Below, piece after piece: positions 25,480 to 33,501 of a DNA stretch of 37,927 bases. The stretch comes from Pseudomonadota bacterium (GTDB lineage: Bacteria; Pseudomonadota; Gammaproteobacteria; Xanthomonadales; Rhodanobacteraceae). The notes beneath the pieces are model-generated. The model saw nothing but the letters and a program-made list of their open reading frames with translations, did no database searches and was not told the origin of the DNA. Location of the stretch: contig JAJYQO010000016.1 in the NCBI GenBank assembly GCA_021794575.1, positions 6,168 through 44,094 of the forward strand. Direction: 5' to 3'. Within the stretch, counting starts at the first letter, position 1. Every line of letters starts with the position of its first letter. The translations under genes and the position numbers were made by a program.

Positions 25480-25499
25480 CCTGCGGGCATGTCCGCAGG
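25480..25499. terminator. Short hairpin between convergent genes
   Basis: CCTGCGG (25480-25486) and CCGCAGG (25493-25499) pair over a 6-base loop in the 134-bp gap between the NDUFA9-like gene (+) and the VirJ-like gene (-). There is no T tract on either strand. It could be a weak bidirectional terminator. Confidence 0.35.
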
Positions 25500-25560
25500 C
25501 TGCGGTCATCACTGCTCGATGTCGCCCCGGGGGGATGTCGTTCGATGCCCGCCGTGGCGC

Positions 25561-26589
25561 TTAGCGCAGGCCGCTAGACCACACGGCGGTGCGTGGGGCG
25601 GTGGGCGATTGCCGGGCCGGCCGCGCGGCGTTCGACCCGGCGGCGCTGTGCGCCACGGCGGCAGCGGCGGTCGGCATCGCCGGCAACAGCGTGTTCAGCG
25701 CCTGCTGGTACTGCGCCGCCCAGTTGCGCGGGTAGCCGAAACCATGGCCCACGTGCGGCAGCACCCAGGCCTTGGCGCCCGGCACGCCAGCCACGAAGTC
25801 GGGTGCGTAACGCGGCGCGCAGACCTCGTCGATGTCACCCTGCAGGATGTGCCAGGGCGCCTGCAGGTGCGTGTTCTGCGCCAGTGCGGGCCAGTGCGGG
25901 GGGATCTTGGAGCGCGCGAAGGTCAGATCGCCGGTACCTGGGCAAAACGGGTGGCGCGTTTCCATTTCCGGGCAGAAGCCCAGGCTCAACCCGCCCTGGA
26001 AGGTATCGGGTTTGGCCTGCACGAGCGCGGCGTAGACCAGCGTGGCGCCGGAGGAATAGCCGACCAGTACTACCGGCAGCGTCGGCGGCAGGCCGAGCTG
26101 CTGCTTGATGTTGCTGCCCAGCGCCTGCAGGGTGCCGGCGGCATTGACGCATTGGCTGACCGGCTGCGCGGCCAGACTCTTGAAATAACGTGGCGTGCTG
26201 AAGCCGGCTACCCACAGGCCGCTGGCGGCGGCTCGGCGCGCCATGTCGATCACGCCGAGATTCCAGCCGCCGTCGCCAGAGGCGAACAGCGCCAGGCCGC
26301 GCACCGGCTGACCGGCCGGCGGCGCGTACAGCGTCACCGGGCCCACCATCGGTGCCAACAGCGCGCCAGCCAGCCACGGCTGCGGATGCAGGACCGTGCC
26401 GACCGCTTCTTTGCGTGGCGTCGCGGTTGCGGCCAGTGTCGCACCCGGTGTCGCGCGTGGGGCTACGCTGCGCGCCGGTGCCGGGACGTTCTGCGCCAGC
26501 GCAGCGCCGGCCAGCAGGCCCAGCGCCAACACACCGCTGCGGCGCAGAAGAACAAAGTGCGGACGCTGCCGCGAGTGCTTCGGGTTCAT
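25561..26589 (-). CDS. VirJ/AcvB-family alpha/beta hydrolase
   Basis: This is a 342-residue exported protein. The signal segment is VLALGLLAGAALA, at about residues 20-32, and an Ala/Thr/Pro-rich linker extends to 65. The VirJ-type domain has LFASGDGGWN (101-110), GFSTPRYFKSL and the nucleophile elbow GYSSG (S179). An acid in QGDIDE (D252 or D254) and a His in HVGHGFG complete a likely triad. The C-terminal 40 residues are Ala/Ser-rich. AcvB/VirJ proteins in Agrobacterium and relatives hydrolyse lysyl-phosphatidylglycerol or aid virulence; no lpiA/mprF partner is visible here. ATG 26589 is preferred over TTG 26610; neither has a clear ribosome-binding site. Confidence 0.8.
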   Translation of the reverse strand: MNPKHSRQRPHFVLLRRSGVLALGLLAGAALAQNVPAPARSVAPRATPGATLAATATPRKEAVGTVLHPQPWLAGALLAPMVGPVTLYAPPAGQPVRGLALFASGDGGWNLGVIDMARRAAASGLWVAGFSTPRYFKSLAAQPVSQCVNAAGTLQALGSNIKQQLGLPPTLPVVLVGYSSGATLVYAALVQAKPDTFQGGLSLGFCPEMETRHPFCPGTGDLTFARSKIPPHWPALAQNTHLQAPWHILQGDIDEVCAPRYAPDFVAGVPGAKAWVLPHVGHGFGYPRNWAAQYQQALNTLLPAMPTAAAAVAHSAAGSNAARPARQSPTAPRTAVWSSGLR

Positions 26590-26948
26590 GGTCAGGAGTC
26601 CGGGGAACAAATAAAGTGGCGCTGCGGTGCAGCATAGAGCATGCTAGACCGCATGGCTGGCGCGAGGTTCCCGGTTGCCGTATTGATCAAGATGCCTTCG
26701 CGTGGCGGTTGCTGCAATACGTCCATGTGCGACCAGCAGCACGCTGCAAGCTCCGAACGCACCGTGCCTGCGACGGTTTGCCCGTCTCGCGTGCGAAGCG
26801 CGGGGACTAGACTTCACCCGGCACGCGCCGGGAGCGCGGCGCCTGCGGCAACGCGCCGCATGGTGGCGCGCTGCCGGCAGCATGTCGCGCGGGCCGCGAT
26901 GGCCCCCGTGATCGGACGGTCAAAGTTGAACGAGCGAGGCAGAACGTC
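26590..26948. other. 359-bp intergenic region, divergent promoters of the VirJ-like gene and cydA
   Basis: No convincing gene is present; short open frames here are Arg/Cys-rich with no domain. It should hold the promoters for the cyd operon (+) and the VirJ-like gene (-), but I cannot mark a convincing pair of boxes. It contains the palindromes TTGATCAA (26683-26690) and GCTGCCGGCAGC (26870-26881) and a long hairpin (26846-26876). A GAGG at 26935-26938 is the likely cydA ribosome-binding site. Confidence 0.6.
26846..26876 (+). promoter_or_regulatory. Long GC hairpin in the cydA leader
   Basis: Arms CGGCAACGCGCC (26846-26857) and GGCGCGCTGCCG (26865-26876) pair at 11 of 12 positions over a 7-base loop. 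It ends 72 bases before the cydA ATG. If transcribed, it would be a stable 5'-leader structure, or it could terminate upstream transcription. Such stems can arise by chance in GC-rich DNA. Confidence 0.35.
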
Positions 26949-28556
26949 ATGATCGATGGAACCGTTGTCGACCTCTCGCGCACGCAGTTCGCCGCCACTG
27001 CGCTGTACCACTACCTGTTCGTGCCGCTGACGCTGGGCCTGAGCTTCCTGCTGGCGGCGATGGAGACGGTGTACGTCACCACCGGCAAGCCGATCTACAA
27101 GCAGATGGCGCAGTTCTGGGGCAAGTTGTTCATGATCAACTTCGCCCTCGGCGTGGCCACCGGGCTGACCATGGAGTTCCAGTTCGGCACCAACTGGTCG
27201 TTCTACTCCAGCTTCGTCGGCGACATCTTCGGCGCGCCGTTGGCCATCGAGGGCCTGATGGCCTTCTTCATGGAGTCCACCTTCGTCGGCTTGATGGTGT
27301 TCGGCTGGGAGCGGCTGTCCAAGGGCCAGCATCTGGCGGTGACCTGGCTGGTGGCGCTGGGTTCCAACCTCTCGGCACTGTGGATCCTGATCGCCAACAG
27401 CTTCATGCAGGATCCCCGGGGCGCGGCATTCGATCCGACCACCCTGCGCATGCAGCTGACCAGTTTTCAGCAGTTGATCTTCAGCCCCGACGCGCAATCC
27501 AAGTTCGTGCACACCAGCATCGCCGGCTACGTGACCGCGGCGGTGTTCGTCGCCGGCATCAGCGCCTGGTACATGCTCAAGCGCCGGCACATGGACCTGG
27601 CCAAGCGCTCGTTCCGCATGGCGGCGCTGTTTGGCGTGCTGGCCACCATCGGCGTGATCACCCTGGGCGATGCACTGGGTTTCGTCGCCGCGCAGGCGCA
27701 GCCGACCAAGCTGGCGGCGATGGAAGGCCTGTGGAAGAGCGAGCCGGCGCCGATGCCGTTCAACCTGATCGCCTTCCCCGACCAGTCGTTGCAGAAGAAC
27801 GCGGGGGCGGTGCAGGTGCCGTATCTGCTGTCGCTGCTGGTGACGCACTCGCTGGACGGCACCGTGGCCGGCATCGATGCGCTGGAGCGTCAGGCGGCGC
27901 AGAAAGTCGAGAACGGCATTCCGGCGGTGCAAGCGCTGCAGGTGCTGTCCAAGAATCCGAAGGACGCCGCGGCGCTGGCGCAGTTCAAGGCGCACGAGCA
28001 GGATCTGGGTTACGGCTTCCTGGTGCAGCGCTACGCGCCCGACCTCCAGCACGTGACGCCGCAGCAGGTGCAGCAGGCGGCGCGCGACAGCATTCCGCCC
28101 GTCGCGGCGGTGTTCTGGTCGTTCCGGCTGATGGTGGGCTTCGGCCTGCTGATGCTGGCGTATTTCGTGTTGGCGGTGATTTACACCCTGCGCAACCGCG
28201 TGCAGGACCAGCGCTGGTTTCTCAGAGCCGCGGTGTGGATGATCCCGGTGCCGTTCCTGGCTAACGAGACCGGCTGGCTGGTGGCGGAGCTGGGCCGGCA
28301 GCCGTGGACCGTGTACGGCGTGCTGCCGACGTGGATGAGCGCCTCGACCCACAGCGTGGGCTACATGGCCTTCTCACTGATCGGATTCGTGACGCTGTAC
28401 AGCGCCTTCATCGTCGTCGAGATGTTCCTGATGCTGCGCGCCATCCGCCACGGACCCGACGGGCCCGGACAGCACCCGCCGTACACGCAACAGCGTCCGG
28501 CACTGGCGCCGCGGCCGGTGCCCGCGGCCGCCCACGACACCCATCTGGAGGGCTGA
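26949..28556 (+). CDS. cydA: Cytochrome bd ubiquinol oxidase subunit I
   Basis: The 535-residue inner-membrane protein has nine predicted helices. Heme ligands are H21 (b595), H188 and M395 (both b558). Proton-path acids are E101 and E109. The quinol-site residues K254 and E259 lie in QPTKLAAMEGLW, and GRQPW is at 449-453. The Q-loop is long, like E. coli bd-I (L-subfamily), not the short loop of cyanide-insensitive CioA. The enzyme oxidises ubiquinol and reduces O2 with high affinity without pumping protons. It is the first gene of cydABXDC. The C-terminal tail is Pro/Ala/His-rich and longer than in E. coli. Confidence 0.97.
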   Translation: MIDGTVVDLSRTQFAATALYHYLFVPLTLGLSFLLAAMETVYVTTGKPIYKQMAQFWGKLFMINFALGVATGLTMEFQFGTNWSFYSSFVGDIFGAPLAIEGLMAFFMESTFVGLMVFGWERLSKGQHLAVTWLVALGSNLSALWILIANSFMQDPRGAAFDPTTLRMQLTSFQQLIFSPDAQSKFVHTSIAGYVTAAVFVAGISAWYMLKRRHMDLAKRSFRMAALFGVLATIGVITLGDALGFVAAQAQPTKLAAMEGLWKSEPAPMPFNLIAFPDQSLQKNAGAVQVPYLLSLLVTHSLDGTVAGIDALERQAAQKVENGIPAVQALQVLSKNPKDAAALAQFKAHEQDLGYGFLVQRYAPDLQHVTPQQVQQAARDSIPPVAAVFWSFRLMVGFGLLMLAYFVLAVIYTLRNRVQDQRWFLRAAVWMIPVPFLANETGWLVAELGRQPWTVYGVLPTWMSASTHSVGYMAFSLIGFVTLYSAFIVVEMFLMLRAIRHGPDGPGQHPPYTQQRPALAPRPVPAAAHDTHLEG

Positions 28557-28559
28557 GTC

Positions 28560-29693
28560 ATGGAACTGTATGCAGCACTGCAGGTGATCTGGTGGCTGCT
28601 GCTGGGCGTGCTGCTCAGCGGCCTGGCGGTGATGGTCGGCATGGACATGGGCGTGGGCACGATCCTGCGCTACGTCGGCCGCAGCGACCTGGAGCGCCGC
28701 GTGGCGTTGAACATCATCGGGCCGCACTGGGACGGCAACCAGGTATGGTTCATCCTCGGCGGGGGCGCAGTGTTCGCGGCGTTTCCGCTGATCTACGCCA
28801 CCGCGTTCTCGGGCTTCTATGTGGTGATGCTGCTGCTGCTGTGGACGATGATTCTGCGTCCGCTCGGCTTCGAGTACCGCAGCAAGATCGACTCGCCAGT
28901 CTGGCGCAACGCGTGGGATTGGGCGTTGCTGGTCAGCGGCGCGGTGCCGATGGTGGTGTTTGGCGCCGCCTTCGGCAACCTGTTCCACGGCGTACCGTTC
29001 CATTTCGAGTGGAACCTCACCTCGGTGTACACCGGCAGCTTCCTCGGCTTGCTCAATCCGTTCGCCATTCTGTGCGGCCTGCTGGCGCTGGCGTTGTCGG
29101 TGATGATGGGTGCGCTGACGGTGATGAACGGCGCCGAGGGCGTGATGCAGCAGCGCGCGCGCACGCTGCTGCAAGTGGCCGCCGCCGCCGCCGTCGTGTT
29201 GTTCGCCATCGGCGGCGTGTGGCTGCATGCCATCCCCGGCTACAGCATGGTCAGCGGCCCCGGCGCCGGCGTGCCGCAGACACCACTGCAACAGGTGGTC
29301 GAGGTGATGCCGGGCGCCTGGCAGGCCAACTTCGCCGCGCAGCCGGTATTGTGGCTGCTGCCGCTGGCAGGCTTCGCCGGAATGCTCGGCGCGCTGTTCG
29401 CCGGCCGCGCCGGCCGCTCGTACCTCGGCTGGTGGCTGGGTGCGCTGGCCTGGATCGGCGTGATCGGCAGCGCCGGTGCCGCGCTGTTCCCGTTCCTGCT
29501 GCCTTCCAGCAGCGATCCGTCGGTGAGCCTGACCCTGTGGAACGCCAGTTCCAGCCGCCTGACACTGAGCTGGATGCTGGTCATGGCGCTGGTGTTCGTG
29601 CCGCTGATCCTCTGGTACACCAGTTGGGCGTTCTGGGTGATGCGCGGCAAGGTCAGGCCCGAGACCATCGCCCACGACGAGCATGCCTACTGA
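28560..29693 (+). CDS. cydB: Cytochrome bd ubiquinol oxidase subunit II
   Basis: The 377-residue membrane protein has about eight helices and is the non-heme-ligating partner of CydA. Typical CydB segments are VMVGMDMGVGTILRYVG, NIIGPHWDGNQVWFILGGGAVFAAFP and NPFAILCGLLALALSVMMGA near the middle, with the family C-terminus LILWYTSWAFWVMRGKV. It starts three bases after the cydA stop. The length is close to that of E. coli CydB (379). It is followed after ten bases by cydX. Confidence 0.97.
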   Translation: MELYAALQVIWWLLLGVLLSGLAVMVGMDMGVGTILRYVGRSDLERRVALNIIGPHWDGNQVWFILGGGAVFAAFPLIYATAFSGFYVVMLLLLWTMILRPLGFEYRSKIDSPVWRNAWDWALLVSGAVPMVVFGAAFGNLFHGVPFHFEWNLTSVYTGSFLGLLNPFAILCGLLALALSVMMGALTVMNGAEGVMQQRARTLLQVAAAAAVVLFAIGGVWLHAIPGYSMVSGPGAGVPQTPLQQVVEVMPGAWQANFAAQPVLWLLPLAGFAGMLGALFAGRAGRSYLGWWLGALAWIGVIGSAGAALFPFLLPSSSDPSVSLTLWNASSSRLTLSWMLVMALVFVPLILWYTSWAFWVMRGKVRPETIAHDEHAY

Positions 29694-29703
29694 GGAGCAC
29701 GCC

Positions 29704-29919
29704 ATGAAAACCTTCGCCTATTTTCTGCTGTTCCTGGTGCTGGCCTTCGTGGTGATCCTGTTGGCCGCGCTGCTGGGCGACGAGGGTGCCTGGTACTTCG
29801 CATGGTTGGTCGGTACCGCGATGATCGTGCTGATCGCCGCTGCCGGTGCCGCGCTGCTCGACACGCAGGAGGACCAGGCGGCGCAAGCGCATGCCGCGGG
29901 CGAACGGGCGGTACCCTGA
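29704..29919 (+). CDS. cydX: Extended CydX-like subunit of cytochrome bd
   Basis: This is a 71-residue two-helix membrane protein. Residues 30-71 carry the CydX signature WYFAWLVGT followed by a hydrophobic helix and an acidic DTQEDQ tail, as in the 37-residue E. coli CydX. Residues 1-29 add a further hydrophobic helix (FAYFLLFLVLAFVVILLAALL) ahead of the signature. The start is well supported: GAGGAG lies six bases before ATG 29704, and no in-frame Met occurs before WYFAW. CydX stabilises the heme b595/d site. What the extra helix does is unknown; it may occupy a CydH/CydY-like position. The gene lies between cydB and cydD. Confidence 0.85.
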   Translation: MKTFAYFLLFLVLAFVVILLAALLGDEGAWYFAWLVGTAMIVLIAAAGAALLDTQEDQAAQAHAAGERAVP

Positions 29920-31697
29920 GCGGACAGCACCGCGATGCGCCGCCGCCGTCCGCGATAGCGACGAATCGGCGCTCGCGGGCCGCGGACTGGCTGCGCGTCG
30001 AGGCGCGGCGAATCCGCAAGCCCCTGCAGGCAAGTGCCGCGCTGACTGCGCTGCAGACGCTGCTGCTGGTGGCGCAGGCCTGGCTGCTGGCCGACATCCT
30101 CAGCGCCGCGCTGCTGCGGCGCGCGTCGCTCCCGGCGCTGTGGCCGCAGTGGCTGGGCTTGCTGGTGCTGGCCGCGTTGCGCGCGGTGCTGATCGCGCAG
30201 GGACGACGGTTGGCCTTCGACGCCAGCCAGCAGCTGGGCAGCAGCCTGCGTGCGCGTTTGCTGCGTCAGGCACAGGCACTGGGTGTGCCCGGCCTGCGCG
30301 CGCAGGCGGGCGGCGATTGGGTCACACGCATGGTCGATGGCGTGGAGCAGGTACTGCCGTACTTCGCACGCTATCTGCCCGGCGCGGCGAGCGCGGCGCT
30401 GCTGCCACCGATCCTGGCTGTGTTCGTGTTTCCGGCGGACTGGGTCTCGGGCCTGGTGCTGCTGTTGACCGCGCCATTGATTCCACTGTTCATGGTGCTG
30501 GTGGGCAACGCCGCCGAGCGCGCCAGCCAGAAGCGTTATGCGCAGTTGCGCCGGCTCGGCGCCGCCTTCATCGACGCATTGGGCGGCTTGACCACGCTGC
30601 GTCAGCTGGGCGCGGCCGAGCGCGTGGCCGACCAGCTTCAGGCCGAAGGCGAGGATTACCGCCGGCTGACCTTGCAGGTGCTGCGCGTGGCGTTTCTCTC
30701 GGCGCTGGTGCTGGAGTTCTTCGCCATGGTCGGCATCGCCGTGGTGGCGGTACTGATCGGTTTTCGCCTGCTCTGGCATGAGCTGGCTTTCCGCGACGGC
30801 ATCTTCGTGTTGCTGCTGGCGCCGGAGTTCTATCTGCCGATGCGCGCGCTGGGCGGTTTGCGCCACGCGCGCATGGATGCGCTGGCCGCCGCGGGGGATC
30901 TGCTGGAATTCGCGCCGGCTCCGATCGCATCATGCGCGGGTGTGCCCGGCGAGCGGCCCGCCGGGCGCGGCGCGCCGACGGTGCGGATCGAAAACCTGCA
31001 CTACTCACTTCCCGGTCGCGGCGTGCTGCTGCGCGGTCTCAATGCCACGATCGGCCCCGGCATCACCGCGCTGGTGGGTGAAACCGGCGCCGGGAAAAGC
31101 ACGCTGCTGGATCTGCTGCTGGGTTTCGCAGCACCGGAATCGGGGCAGATCCGCATTGATGGAGTCGAACTCGCGCGGCTGGATCCGGCACAGTGGCGCG
31201 CGCGCATCGCCTGGGTGCCACAACGGCCGCATGTGTTCGCGGGCAGCGTGCGCGACAACCTGCTGCTGGCGGCCCCGGACGCGGCACCGGCAGCGTTGGC
31301 GCGTGCGCTGACCGCAAGCGGTCTGGATGTCGTATTGGCGCGATTGCCGCGTGGGCTGGACACGACGCTGGGCGAACAGGGTCTGGGGCTTTCCGGTGGC
31401 GAGCTGCAGCGCCTGGCGCTGGCACGCGCGCTGCTGCGCGAGCAGGCCACGCTGTGGCTGCTCGACGAACCTACCGCGCACCTGGACGCCGACAGCGCGC
31501 GCGCCATCGACACGATGATCCGCGCCGCCGCCGCCACGCGCAGCGTATTGCTGGTGGCGCACCGGCTGGAGGCAGCGCGGTCCGCCGATCAGGTGCTGGT
31601 GCTGCGCGCGGGCTGCATCGTCGAGCATGGCGCGCCGCGCGCGCTGGCGCACAGCCGGGGCGCCTTCGCCGCGCTGCTGGCTGCGGAGGCACCGTGA
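29916..31697 (+). CDS. cydD: Thiol reductant ABC exporter subunit CydD
   Basis: This is a fused membrane-ATPase half-transporter. With CydC it exports glutathione/cysteine or binds heme to allow bd oxidase assembly. Six helices are followed by an ATPase with Walker A VGETGAGKSTLL, signature LSGGELQRLALARAL and Walker B LWLLDEPTAHLD. The homologous region starts at about ADWLRVEARRIRKPLQ. No in-frame ATG, GTG or TTG exists between the cydX stop and that point. The best candidate is CTG 29916 overlapping the cydX stop (CTGA), giving 593 residues. The next in-frame ATG upstream (29802) would overlap cydX by 118 bases and add an Arg/Cys-rich stretch. Confidence 0.88.
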   Translation: MSGQHRDAPPPSAIATNRRSRAADWLRVEARRIRKPLQASAALTALQTLLLVAQAWLLADILSAALLRRASLPALWPQWLGLLVLAALRAVLIAQGRRLAFDASQQLGSSLRARLLRQAQALGVPGLRAQAGGDWVTRMVDGVEQVLPYFARYLPGAASAALLPPILAVFVFPADWVSGLVLLLTAPLIPLFMVLVGNAAERASQKRYAQLRRLGAAFIDALGGLTTLRQLGAAERVADQLQAEGEDYRRLTLQVLRVAFLSALVLEFFAMVGIAVVAVLIGFRLLWHELAFRDGIFVLLLAPEFYLPMRALGGLRHARMDALAAAGDLLEFAPAPIASCAGVPGERPAGRGAPTVRIENLHYSLPGRGVLLRGLNATIGPGITALVGETGAGKSTLLDLLLGFAAPESGQIRIDGVELARLDPAQWRARIAWVPQRPHVFAGSVRDNLLLAAPDAAPAALARALTASGLDVVLARLPRGLDTTLGEQGLGLSGGELQRLALARALLREQATLWLLDEPTAHLDADSARAIDTMIRAAAATRSVLLVAHRLEAARSADQVLVLRAGCIVEHGAPRALAHSRGAFAALLAAEAP

Positions 31698-33439
31698 CGC
31701 GCGCACTGCCCGCCGAGATCCGCCGGCTGCTGGCCGTGCTGCGCCCGCAGCGCGCATGGTTATGGGGCGGCGCCGTGCTGGCGCTGCTGGCGGCGCTGGC
31801 GGCGATCGGACTGATGGCGGTTTCCGGCTGGTTCATCGCGGCGATGGCGCTGGCCGGCGCCAGCGGCGCGGCCATCAACTACTTCAGCCCGGCCGCCGCC
31901 ATTCGCGGCCTGGCCATCGCTCGCAGCGGCGGCCGCTATGGCGAGCGGCTGGTCACCCACGAAGCGACGCTGCGCGGCCTGACTGATCTGCGCGCCTGGT
32001 TGTTCCGGCGGCTGATTCCATTGGCTCCGGCACGGTTGGCTGCGTTGCGCAGCGGCGAGCTGCTGGCGCGCCTGCGCAGCGATGTGGATGCGCTGGAGCA
32101 CTTTTATCTCGCCGTGCTGGTGCCGGCGGCGGTGGCGCTGGGTGGCACGGCATTGGTCTTGCTGGTGGCGACGCTGGTGCTGCCGATCGCGGCGCCGGTG
32201 CTGCTGATCGCGGCAGCGCTGGCCGGCGTCCTGCTGCCGGCGTGGACACGGCGCCGCGCGGCGGCGGACGCGGCGCACGCGGTGCGGGAAGCCGCCGAAC
32301 TGCGCGGATCGCTGCTGGATGCGCTGCGCGGTCACGCCGAGCTGCTGGCCTGGGGCGCGGTGGACGCGCATGCCGCGCGCATCGCCGGGCTCGACGTGCG
32401 GCTGGCCGCGCGTCGCCGGCGCATCGAGCGTGTGCAGGCCATGGGCAGCGGCGCGTCGATGCTGCTGGCGCAGCTCGCGGTGCTGGCGGTGCTGGTGCCC
32501 GGCCTGGCTGCCGTGCATGCAGGGGCCGTCGCGCCGCCGCTGCTGACGATGCTGGCGCTGCTGACGCTGGCACTGTTCGACGTGCTGGCGCCGCTGCCCG
32601 AGGCGTTGGCGCAGTGGCAGGCCACGCTGACCGCCGCGCGGCGCGTGTTCGAACTGGCCGACGCGCGGCCGGCCGTGGCCGATCCCGCCACCTCGGCGAA
32701 CATCGCGCAGCCGCCGGCGATCCGCTTCGAACGGGTATGCCTGCGCTATGCCGTGGATGCGCCCTGGGCGCTGAACGAACTCGATCTGGAGCTGGCGCCC
32801 GGCGCGCGGCTGGCCATCGTCGGCGCCTCCGGTGCCGGCAAGAGCAGCCTGCTGCTGGCACTGCAGAAGTTCTACCCCCTCCAGCGCGGCGAAATCCGGT
32901 TCGGCGGCCAGCCGCTGGCCATGTTGCGTGGCGACGACTTGCGCCGGCAGATCGCCGTCATCGCCCAGCACACGGTACTGTTCGATCGATCGCTGCTGGA
33001 CAACCTGCTGCTGGCGGCGCCCGCAGCCGGTGCCGCGCAGATCGAGCGGGCGGTGAGCCTGGCGCAACTGGATGCCTTTGTGTCGGCCCTGCCGCAGGGC
33101 TACGACACCCCGCTGGGCGATGCCGGCGCGCGGGTTTCCGGCGGCGAGGCGCGCCGCATCACCATCGCGCGCGCGCTGCTGCAGGATGCGCCGGTACTGG
33201 TGCTGGACGAGCCTACCGAGGGCCTGGACGCGAACACCGCGCGCGAGCTCTATGCCGCGCTGGATGCCGCCGCGCGCGGCCGCACGTTGCTGCTGGTCAC
33301 GCACCGCCTCGGCGGCCTCGCGCGTTTGGTCGATGAAGTCGTGGTGATGTGCGCCGGGCGCATCGCCGAGCGGCTGCCCGTGCGCGCCTATCTGGCGCGT
33401 GAATCAAGTATCGCTGTCACGATGCCCGGTGGCGCCTGA
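31694..33439 (+). CDS. cydC: Thiol reductant ABC exporter subunit CydC
   Basis: This 581-residue half-transporter is the partner of CydD. The N-terminal six helices include LMAVSGWFIAAMALAG and the CydC-typical INYFSPAAAIRGLAIARSGGRYGERL. The ATPase domain has Walker A VGASGAGKSSLL, signature RVSGGEARRITIARAL and Walker B VLVLDEPTEGLD. The start is GTG 31694, overlapping the cydD stop (GTGA), so translation is coupled. It is the last gene of the cyd operon. Gene order cydABX-cydDC places oxidase structural and assembly genes in one transcript, unlike E. coli where cydDC is separate. Confidence 0.96.
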   Translation: MTRALPAEIRRLLAVLRPQRAWLWGGAVLALLAALAAIGLMAVSGWFIAAMALAGASGAAINYFSPAAAIRGLAIARSGGRYGERLVTHEATLRGLTDLRAWLFRRLIPLAPARLAALRSGELLARLRSDVDALEHFYLAVLVPAAVALGGTALVLLVATLVLPIAAPVLLIAAALAGVLLPAWTRRRAAADAAHAVREAAELRGSLLDALRGHAELLAWGAVDAHAARIAGLDVRLAARRRRIERVQAMGSGASMLLAQLAVLAVLVPGLAAVHAGAVAPPLLTMLALLTLALFDVLAPLPEALAQWQATLTAARRVFELADARPAVADPATSANIAQPPAIRFERVCLRYAVDAPWALNELDLELAPGARLAIVGASGAGKSSLLLALQKFYPLQRGEIRFGGQPLAMLRGDDLRRQIAVIAQHTVLFDRSLLDNLLLAAPAAGAAQIERAVSLAQLDAFVSALPQGYDTPLGDAGARVSGGEARRITIARALLQDAPVLVLDEPTEGLDANTARELYAALDAAARGRTLLLVTHRLGGLARLVDEVVVMCAGRIAERLPVRAYLARESSIAVTMPGGA

Positions 33440-33501
33440 ACCGGAACTCGTCGGTTGCGCCGCGCGCAAAGCGGGCGGCGTCATTCCGGACGTGGTTCAG
33501 T

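Noticed and set aside
26683-26690. TTGATCAA as a possible FNR/ANR site before cydA
   Set aside because: The two half-sites are adjacent without the four-base spacer of the FNR consensus, and it is about 260 bases from the start codon.
26814-28352. 512-residue minus-strand open frame
   Set aside because: Antisense to cydA; Gln/His/Arg-rich shadow without a fold signal.
28374-29705. 443-residue minus-strand open frame
   Set aside because: Antisense to cydB, whose helices and motifs are conserved.
31760-33304. 514-residue minus-strand open frame
   Set aside because: Antisense to cydC; Gln/Arg-rich shadow composition.
33459-33485. GC hairpin between cydC and pepQ as terminator
   Set aside because: Only a 6-bp outer stem with a wide loop and no T tract; too weak to call.
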